The position numbers were made by a program, and so were the translations under genes. From a virus: a stretch of DNA of 35,546 bases. The notes under the pieces were generated by a model. It was not told where the DNA came from. It did not search any database and saw only the letters and a list, made by a program, of their open reading frames with translations. Positions 13,255 to 18,215 of this stretch are shown in pieces (the stretch's first letter is position 1; every line of letters starts with the position of its first letter). The stretch covers positions 1 through 35,546 of the IMG/VR virus record IMGVR_UViG_3300048837_000059; one strand, written 5' to 3'.

Positions 13255-13452
13255 TTATTCTTCTATTCTCTCGAATCCTATTATGTCAATTCCGTCTGCA
13301 TCATCAAACTTGTTATGTTTCTCTACCTCGTCCATTAAACTTTGCACTATTGCTCCTAGTTTCCAGCTCTCTATAATCTCCGCTATAAATGTTTCGTCTG
13401 TATATTCATCTCCTCTTTGTACTCTGTAAGTTACTTTGCATTTTTTTGTCAT
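13255..13452 (-). CDS. Hypothetical early protein under a strong promoter
   Basis: This 65-residue protein has a strand-rich start (C-K-V-T-Y-R-V-Q-R-G-D-E-Y-T-D-E-T-F) and a helical middle, and ends G-F-E-R-I-E-E. It is the first gene after the perfect-consensus promoter at 13498-13526. Similar small proteins with T-Y-x-V-x-x-G at the N-terminus and W-K-L-G-A-I-V near the middle are unfamiliar to me. Function is unknown. Confidence 0.75.
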   Translation of the reverse strand: MTKKCKVTYRVQRGDEYTDETFIAEIIESWKLGAIVQSLMDEVEKHNKFDDADGIDIIGFERIEE

Positions 13453-13497
13453 CTTGTTAAATAAATAAATTAAATTAACTAACTTTGTATATAATTA

Positions 13498-13526
13498 ATT
13501 ATATACGATATTTAATAGAATGTCAA
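13498..13526 (-). promoter_or_regulatory. Perfect sigma-70 consensus promoter
   Basis: TTGACA (13526-13521), 17-bp spacer, TATAAT (13503-13498) on the minus strand. The spacer and the bases around it closely match the promoter at 12898-12926. It drives the 65-residue gene and the downstream structured RNA. Confidence 0.9.
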
Positions 13527-13575
13527 ATGTTTATATATACAATAATTCAACCACCTAAGGCGTCAAAATTGTCGT

Positions 13576-13980
13576 TTATTCAGGAAATTCTTTTAAGAGT
13601 TCTTTTAATTCTAATATTTTCTCTACTACTTCTTCGTTCGTTGGCATATACAGCTTATGTTTCAATTCCATCAGTTCTTGTAATACTCCGTAGCCATAAA
13701 TCGCTTCTAACCTGTTTATATATACTGATAAATTTCCGCTTCTATATTGATTGCAACCTACGCATTGTCCACGCAAATTTCTCTCATCGTGGTCTAATAA
13801 CCAGTTTCCAGAAACTCCAGAATGAACACAATGTCCACAATCTAAATTCCTCCAACCAAAATGTTTAAAACAAGTAAAGCAAATTCCATCGCTTTGTTTC
13901 CTCACTAATTCCGATTGAAGTTTCCAAGCAAATTTCTTGTTCGTTTTTATATCTCTTTTTAATAAAGCTTCTCTTTTCAC
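13576..13980 (-). CDS. ninG: NinG/Rap-type recombination nuclease
   Basis: This 134-residue protein has two CxxC-type knuckles, C-F-T-C near residue 35 and C-V-G-C near 73, around D-C-G-H-C-V-H-S-G, followed by D-E-R-N-L-R-G-Q-C-x-x-C-N-Q-Y-R-S-G-N and Y-x-x-R-L-E-x-x-Y-G. This is the signature of lambda NinG (Rap), which processes Holliday junctions and recombination intermediates. It lacks the long N-terminal part of lambda NinG. The ATG overlaps the upstream gene by 4 nt. With ERF and a PD-(D/E)XK protein it suggests a phage recombination set. Confidence 0.82.
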   Translation of the reverse strand: MKREALLKRDIKTNKKFAWKLQSELVRKQSDGICFTCFKHFGWRNLDCGHCVHSGVSGNWLLDHDERNLRGQCVGCNQYRSGNLSVYINRLEAIYGYGVLQELMELKHKLYMPTNEEVVEKILELKELLKEFPE

Positions 13981-14315
13981 TTACTTTCGTTTCTTAATTT
14001 TTTAATTAATGCTCTTGCTTCTATTTCGTATTTACCAAACAACTCTAACATAAAATAGTCTCCTTTTCTTGCTCTGATATTTCTTTGTTTTTCATATGTT
14101 TCAGCAACTTTAAACATAAAGCAAATTGAGTAATACAAAGTCTCAGGCAATCCAAATTCGTTTATCTTTAAACTTCCAACTCTTTTCCTAGTTCCTTTTT
14201 TACTTTTTTTAAATCGCCGTTTTCTTTTACCAAGATATTCATACCTTAATTTTCTACTTCCGAAAAGAGATTTACTACCATCTTTCTGTCTTTGTATTTG
14301 TTCAAATTTCGTCAT
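13977..14315 (-). CDS. Basic hypothetical protein coupled to ninG
   Basis: This 112-residue protein has a very basic region (about residues 20-50, G-K-R-K-R-R-F-K-K-S-K-K-G-T-R-K-R) and a helical C-terminus. It overlaps ninG by 4 nt (ATGA). The charge and partner suggest a DNA-binding role. The leader before its ATG is long and AT-rich, with a small AACAAAT/ATTTGTT palindrome, and no clear promoter is visible. Confidence 0.75.
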   Translation of the reverse strand: MTKFEQIQRQKDGSKSLFGSRKLRYEYLGKRKRRFKKSKKGTRKRVGSLKINEFGLPETLYYSICFMFKVAETYEKQRNIRARKGDYFMLELFGKYEIEARALIKKLRNESK

Positions 14316-14690
14316 TTTTATATTAACAAATTATTTGTTTAATCTCTTAATACCTTTAATCTCTTTATGTTACTTCTCTTTAATTTTTTATCGCTAGATG
14401 CACGAGAAGGTAGAGCTAGGCTTTACTAACTACACCTCTTTTATATCTGAACATTATCCATTTTATTTTCGGTGTTCAAGATAGCTTATTATCTGTACCA
14501 AACTGGTCTGCAATTAGCCAGAAGCAAGGAACTCATAATGCGAAAAGTTTACTCCTTGACATTTTCCTTCTTCGTTTCATCGCTGAGACGCTTTCGTGAA
14601 GGACATAGAGCTGTGAGTCATCTTATTTAACGTCGAAGTTTGTTATCGACAGCTACTCACCTTTCTATGCAAAGTTAGTTCGCTAAAACA
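14316..14690 (-). other. Non-coding region with clustered hairpins
   Basis: No credible ORF is present. It is more GC-rich than the genes around it (38-45% in several 60-base lines). Helices seen are GTGAGT/ACTCAC (14613-14618 with 14655-14660) with GTCGA/TCGAC nested inside (14632-14636 with 14646-14650), TCCTTC/GAAGGA (14565-14570 with 14598-14603) with CGTTTC/GAGACG nested (14573-14578 with 14585-14590), ACCA/TGGT (14497-14507), and AGATA/TATCT (14479-14494). This could be a structured RNA, an origin, or a packaging site. The first 75 bases (14316-14390) are AT-rich and show nothing clear. Confidence 0.4.
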
Positions 14691-14695
14691 CACAC

Positions 14696-14721
14696 AAAAA
14701 AATCGCCAATTAATAGCGACT
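14696..14721 (-). terminator. Intrinsic terminator
   Basis: On the minus strand AGTCGC, a 9-nt loop, then GCGATT form a 6-bp stem (14721-14701, one G-U pair), running into a string of T (seven in all, 14702-14696). It may back up the terminator at 14876-14903 or close a short transcript. Confidence 0.6.
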
Positions 14722-14743
14722 TGTTTCTGCTTGTTTCTTTCTG

Positions 14744-14764
14744 GAGTTTTGAGTTTTGAGTTTT
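14744..14764. repeat. Three tandem copies of a 7-bp unit
   Basis: GAGTTTT occurs three times in a row on the plus strand (14744-14750, 14751-14757, 14758-14764), flanked by CTGG on both sides. It lies between two terminators in the non-coding region. Possible iteron-like or slippage product. Confidence 0.7.
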
Positions 14765-14805
14765 TTCTGGTATCATTTATTATTGATATATAACACCAAT
14801 AAGAT

Positions 14806-14840
14806 AACAAGACCTAAAACGAAAGTCAACAGGTCTTGTT
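14806..14840 (+). terminator. Terminator-like hairpin oriented for plus-strand transcription
   Basis: AACAAGACCT (14806-14815) pairs with AGGTCTTGTT (14831-14840) in a 10-bp stem, and TCTTTTTTCT follows on the plus strand. On the minus strand it has no T-run. No plus-strand gene is known, so it may stop antisense transcription or act only as RNA structure. Confidence 0.45.
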
Positions 14841-14875
14841 TCTTTTTTCTCAAATTTCTTTTAAGAACACGCATG

Positions 14876-14903
14876 AAAAAAGGACTCTGCTCGAAGTCCT
14901 TTT
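14876..14903 (-). terminator. Intrinsic terminator of the late operon
   Basis: AAAAGGACT (14903-14895), an 8-nt loop, AGTCCTTTT (14886-14878) and further T bases follow the last late gene (stop at 14941) by about 40 nt. The stem with A/T flanks could work in both directions. Confidence 0.8.
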
Positions 14904-14940
14904 CTCTTACCCATTTACTTTTATCTGCCAATTAATTGTA

Positions 14941-15213
14941 TCAACCATTGATGTAATCTCCTAACATTTCTTGCTCACAGTTAAGCAGAAACATTGCTAT
15001 TCTTGGGTGTAGAACATCTCCCATTACTGCTGTTTTTTTTACATTCCAACTTTTACCGTCATCTTTACTTCTTTTTGCAATCCAACCTGATGTAGTTCTA
15101 TAGGCACTCCACATAAATTCGTCATTAACTCCCCAATCGAAAATAGTTGCTGGTCGTAAATGCTCTATCATCTCAAACCTCCATCTCGGAACTTGGTTTA
15201 ATGTCTCGTTCAT
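14941..15213 (-). CDS. Hypothetical late protein (last of late operon)
   Basis: This 90-residue protein has many Trp and aromatic residues (F-D-W-G-V-N-D-E-F-M-W-S-A-Y-R) and D-D-G-K-S-W. No family is recognised. The ATG overlaps the upstream gene's stop as ATGA (15210-15213). A terminator follows. Being last of the lysis region, it could have a late or accessory role. Confidence 0.75.
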   Translation of the reverse strand: MNETLNQVPRWRFEMIEHLRPATIFDWGVNDEFMWSAYRTTSGWIAKRSKDDGKSWNVKKTAVMGDVLHPRIAMFLLNCEQEMLGDYING

Positions 15214-15527
15214 TGTCTGTATAGTCCTCTCATTTTATTGTCGCACGGAACTAACTTTCCAATCCAGACTGGATGATGTAATTTATCTCCGTTCTGTTTC
15301 ACTTCTTCAAAGCTCCAAGCTAATTTTCCTAAATACGGTGGCTGATAATATATGCTCCAATCTTCAACATCTCCTTTAACTGCACACCATCTAACAACAT
15401 TTCCTGTCTGTTGAATTGGGTAACCTAAAGCGTCATCGAGTAAAATTCCTTGTGCGAATATAGAATCGTTTTCTATTTGTCTAAACATATCTGGTGTCCA
15501 TTTATAACCTCTGCTTTCTCCTTCCAT
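15210..15527 (-). CDS. Hypothetical late protein
   Basis: This 105-residue protein rich in Trp, Tyr and Gly (V-V-R-W-C-A-V-K-G-D-V-E-D-W-S-I-Y-Y-Q-P-P-Y) overlaps the next gene by 4 nt. Both it and its partner have small, aromatic-rich, strand-like sequence, and they may act together. No domain is recognised. Confidence 0.75.
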   Translation of the reverse strand: MEGESRGYKWTPDMFRQIENDSIFAQGILLDDALGYPIQQTGNVVRWCAVKGDVEDWSIYYQPPYLGKLAWSFEEVKQNGDKLHHPVWIGKLVPCDNKMRGLYRQ

Positions 15528-15536
15528 TTATAAATA

Positions 15537-15935
15537 TTAAAAATTAAGATTATCAAGATTGATATAACCAAGTAACCTCTCTTTCAGTTTTTGAATGGCA
15601 TACTTGTTGTGTTTTTTTATAAGTCCATTACGACCTTCTTCTCGAATATGCTGATAATAATGATGTTTAGTACACAACGTGATTCCGTTTTCTGGGTCGT
15701 TGTACCACTTATTATCTCGATTATGGTCAAGATGACTAGCTTCAAGTCCGCCAATACATTCTCCGTTTCCTTCTTCCACGCACTTGTAACCATCTCTTTT
15801 GAGAATTTGCTCTCTAACTCTTGAAGTAAATGCGAATTGACTTAACAACAAACTAGTTACAGCCAAACCACCGTAAAGTAAAAGAGAGCCGAAAAGCTCT
15901 CTCTCTGGTTCGGTACTTTTGCCAAACTCATTCAA
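15537..15935 (-). CDS. HNH endonuclease with N-terminal membrane segment
   Basis: This 132-residue protein has a hydrophobic stretch at about 14-35 (F-G-S-L-L-L-Y-G-G-L-A-V-T-S-L-L-L), then an HNH domain: R-D-G-Y-K-C, A-S-H-L-D-H (H68, H71), N-G-I-T-L-C and K-H-H (H91, H92). The start is TTG at 15935, overlapping the preceding stop as TTGA, and no ATG fits the frame. HNH proteins near terminase aid packaging, but this one lies in the lysis region. An inner-membrane location for a DNA nuclease is odd: it might act on incoming DNA of competing phages, or the membrane part may be a remnant. Confidence 0.82.
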   Translation of the reverse strand: MNEFGKSTEPERELFGSLLLYGGLAVTSLLLSQFAFTSRVREQILKRDGYKCVEEGNGECIGGLEASHLDHNRDNKWYNDPENGITLCTKHHYYQHIREEGRNGLIKKHNKYAIQKLKERLLGYINLDNLNF

Positions 15936-16024
15936 AACCCAAACACGCCGACAATCAAGTTAAATAGCCAATACGCTATTGTTCCTCCTAGTCCGTAAAG
16001 AAAACCTGAAATAATTTTGTTCAT
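15932..16024 (-). CDS. 30-residue membrane microprotein
   Basis: An ATG frame of 31 codons exactly bridges the holin-like gene and the HNH gene: its ATG overlaps the former's stop as ATGA, and its TGA overlaps the latter's start as TTGA. The product, M-N-K-I-I-S-G-F-L-Y-G-L-G-G-T-I-A-Y-W-L-F and on to G-F, is a single hydrophobic span with a Lys at the N-terminus. Coupling at both ends makes a real gene likely. A lysis-modulating (holin or antiholin) role is plausible. Confidence 0.7.
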   Translation of the reverse strand: MNKIISGFLYGLGGTIAYWLFNLIVGVFGF

Positions 16025-16236
16025 TTTACTTCATCTTTAAGAGATAGAAGTAACCAAGTCAAAAGATTGGTGATAATACCTAACACGATTGAGAGATACT
16101 TAACCCAGATTCCTTCGATTGCTTCAATGTCCTGAACTAAAGTTGCAACGATTAAAGCTATTCCAGAATAGACAATAATTTTTGCGGGTGTAGGAATCTT
16201 GTCGAATCCTTGTCTTGTGCTTTCTAAAAGTTTCAT
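16021..16236 (-). CDS. Two-span membrane protein, putative holin
   Basis: This 71-residue protein has two hydrophobic segments, about 19-36 and 46-66, with a charged linker (Q-D-I-E-A-I-E-G) and a charged end K-D-E-V-K. Size and topology fit a class II holin. It lies after the coiled-coil/M23-like gene and before a microprotein with a 4-nt overlap. The XhlA-like protein upstream is a second holin candidate. Confidence 0.7.
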   Translation of the reverse strand: MKLLESTRQGFDKIPTPAKIIVYSGIALIVATLVQDIEAIEGIWVKYLSIVLGIITNLLTWLLLSLKDEVK

Positions 16237-16279
16237 AATTAAAAATAAAAAATAAAATTAGCGTTTAATTATTTTGTCG

Positions 16280-16341
16280 ATTAGTCCTTGCAGGAATTCA
16301 GCAAGTGTCAATTAGTCCTTGCAGGAATTCAGCAAGTGTCA
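16280..16341. repeat. Perfect 31-bp tandem duplication at a gene end
   Basis: The 31-bp unit at 16280-16310 is repeated exactly at 16311-16341. The second copy lies in the end of the 375-residue gene. Because 31 is not a multiple of 3, the duplication shifts the frame and creates TGA at 16298. A single copy would instead end L-I-D-K-I-I-K-R at a TAA further on. Confidence 0.95.
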
Positions 16342-17425
16342 ATCCTTTGTTCTCTTTACATTTAGCCAAAGCGTCCGAGAGTTTAGTTAGCTCTGTGGAC
16401 TGATGAACAATCTTCGCTGATTGCTGAGCAACTAACTTGTCTAACTCTGAGAATTTTCCTGCCACATTACTCAATTCATTTTCAGCTATATCTAACTTCA
16501 GCTCCAACTGCTTCGATAGCTTCTTGCTATCTTCTAGCTCCAAATTCAACCTGTTTATTTCTGCTGTCTTATTGTCGAGTGAGGACTGTAATTCTTCACT
16601 CAAGTTTTTAAATTTATTTCTGTCTGTCGTCATTCCTCCCAAAGCTCCGTTTAGTTTATTTATTTCCGAATCTTTAGTTGCGATAATTTTGTTCGCATTT
16701 GCTAATTCTGTTTTCACACTTGCACATGGGTCTACTGGTGCAGGTCTATTATCGTATTGTCGGACAATGCCAGACGCTATAACTTCGTACAAAGCTTCTT
16801 CCATTCCAGTATTGATTGCTCCACCATCGTTTCCGACTGACTTGTTACAGAACACTTGCCAAGATGTTCCTTTAGTTACGTTTTTAACAGTTGCGTTTGC
16901 GTTTATACTTCCTGAGGTTACTCTCATATACAAATTATTATTTTTCACATAAAGCTCATAGTTAAATGTCATCGGATTTGATGTAATAGGTAAATGTACT
17001 CCTTTGTTCAAACCTGTGTAAGCGTTTGAGCCATAATTTGTGGAGATTTTAATTGACGGGTCTAGATGTTCCAGATACTTCAAGTATTTTGTAACTGTAC
17101 TAGAATAACCACCAATCTTGATGTGAACGTGTAGGAATTTTGAAGCAACCAAATCGAAAGCAACTTCTCCTCTTTTGGCTGACCTTGCGTTCTTGATATG
17201 GACTGCAAACAAATAGTAATCAGTTCCTACTAATCTAAAGACTGCGTAATTTGTTCCGTCTCCGTTTGGAGCTTCTAGTATTTTCTCATAGTCCCACCAA
17301 GCACGATTCAAACCTGTTGTGTGAGCAATGTCTAATCTGTAACCACCACTCGCTTTGTGCGTTGCTGTATAAAGTCCTCCTCCAATAACAAACTCTTTGA
17401 GATAACTATTTCCAAGATAACTCAT
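16298..17425 (-). CDS. Late protein with M23-like N-domain and long coiled coil; possible endolysin
   Basis: This 375-residue protein has two parts. Residues 1-230 form a strand-rich domain with D-I-A-H-T-T-G, then A-P-N-G-D-G, F-A-V-H-I-K-N and L-H-V-H-I, an order that recalls the M23/LytM metallopeptidase sites (D, H, and H-x-H). The first zinc His is not in its usual place, so activity is doubtful. Residues 235-360 are heptad-rich and probably a coiled coil. It lies between membrane proteins in the lysis region and no other endolysin is evident. A tail or virion protein is the alternative. The C-terminus is altered by a 31-bp duplication. ATG overlaps the previous microprotein by 4 nt. Confidence 0.6.
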   Translation of the reverse strand: MSYLGNSYLKEFVIGGGLYTATHKASGGYRLDIAHTTGLNRAWWDYEKILEAPNGDGTNYAVFRLVGTDYYLFAVHIKNARSAKRGEVAFDLVASKFLHVHIKIGGYSSTVTKYLKYLEHLDPSIKISTNYGSNAYTGLNKGVHLPITSNPMTFNYELYVKNNNLYMRVTSGSINANATVKNVTKGTSWQVFCNKSVGNDGGAINTGMEEALYEVIASGIVRQYDNRPAPVDPCASVKTELANANKIIATKDSEINKLNGALGGMTTDRNKFKNLSEELQSSLDNKTAEINRLNLELEDSKKLSKQLELKLDIAENELSNVAGKFSELDKLVAQQSAKIVHQSTELTKLSDALAKCKENKGLTLAEFLQGLIDTC

Positions 17426-17511
17426 AGATAGTATTTAAGAATAAAAATAACCTGCATTAGAACTAAAAAATATATTCCTGCGATTATGATTAAGTCTCTA
17501 ATTCTGTTCAT
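17422..17511 (-). CDS. 29-residue membrane microprotein
   Basis: A 30-codon ATG frame bridges two late genes, overlapping the upstream gene's end by 14 nt and the downstream ATG by 4 nt (ATGA, 17422-17425). The product is a single hydrophobic span with a charged N-terminus (M-N-R-I-R-D) followed by a run of Ile, Leu and Val. Coupling and membrane character support a real gene. Role unknown. Confidence 0.6.
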   Translation of the reverse strand: MNRIRDLIIIAGIYFLVLMQVIFILKYYL

Positions 17512-17986
17512 TTTTTATCACCTCAAATTCATCTGTATAGAACACATAATTGACTACTCGGTCGAAGTACATCTCATAACTCACCAAACAACCGTACTTG
17601 TATTTCCCACTTGGCAAAGTCGAAGGAATCTCAGTCGCTTGAATGTAATCTCTAGTTCCTTTTGGCTGATTACTAACTGTCGATGGTGTCCGAAATAATA
17701 TTCCATCTTCAAAGAAGCAAGATAGAACTCCTTGTCTGTCCGAAAGTTTCTCGAATTGAACGTGGTATCTTAATAATTCGCCATCTTCAATAACTTTGTC
17801 TTCGACTAGGTAAATTCCGTTTCCCAATAGGTCTTCGCTCTTGAATCTCACAAGCTCAAACGGGTAGAGTGTTAAAGCTCCATAAGTCAGAAGAAGTCCT
17901 AGCGTCCAAACTATAACAAACATCGATAGATGGTCGATTAGTTTTCGTTGATTAAATTCGCACTTAATTTTTCTCATTATTTTCAT
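17498..17986 (-). CDS. Single-span membrane protein with external domain, late region
   Basis: This 162-residue protein has a basic N-terminus, one membrane span at about 20-42 (M-F-V-I-V-W-T-L-G-L-L-L-T-Y-G-A-L), and a strand-rich soluble domain of about 115 residues. The N-in topology would place that domain outside the cytoplasm. It overlaps the XhlA-like gene as ATGA. The arrangement recalls inner-membrane spanins or superinfection-exclusion proteins, but the domain is not recognised. Confidence 0.75.
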   Translation of the reverse strand: MKIMRKIKCEFNQRKLIDHLSMFVIVWTLGLLLTYGALTLYPFELVRFKSEDLLGNGIYLVEDKVIEDGELLRYHVQFEKLSDRQGVLSCFFEDGILFRTPSTVSNQPKGTRDYIQATEIPSTLPSGKYKYGCLVSYEMYFDRVVNYVFYTDEFEVIKNEQN

Positions 17987-18195
17987 TTTATCACGCTAGA
18001 AGTAATTGCAATTACAACCGCTGTTAATATAATACTGACAACTCCGTATACTAGCTTCTGAATTGTCGAAAGGTCTTTGTTCATCAACTTGATGTCTGTT
18101 TTTGTTTCACTTAAATCTTTTGATAACAAGACCAGCTCCTTCCGTATAGCTCTTATGTCATCTGTGTTTTCTTTGATTTCTGTCTTGTTCGTCAT
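17983..18195 (-). CDS. XhlA-like coiled-coil membrane protein (lysis)
   Basis: This 70-residue protein has an N-terminal coiled coil (I-K-E-N-T-D-D-I-R-A-I-R-K-E-L-V-L-L, about 5-45) and one C-terminal membrane span (about 48-67). This is the layout of XhlA-type hemolysin/holin-associated proteins of Gram-positive phages. It follows the tail-fibre gene, as expected for the start of the lysis region. Confidence 0.78.
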   Translation of the reverse strand: MTNKTEIKENTDDIRAIRKELVLLSKDLSETKTDIKLMNKDLSTIQKLVYGVVSIILTAVVIAITSSVIK

Positions 18196-18215
18196 TCATC
18201 TTTGTTTTGAATAAT

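Noticed and set aside
14550-14580. Plus-strand promoter beginning with TTGACA near 14557
   Set aside because: No TATAAT-like box occurs 16-18 bp downstream (the sequence there is ATCGCT), and no plus-strand gene follows.
14678-14776. Minus-strand ATG frame of about 33 codons in the non-coding region
   Set aside because: It runs through the tandem repeat and the intrinsic terminator hairpin, and the product is low in pattern. Chance is more likely.
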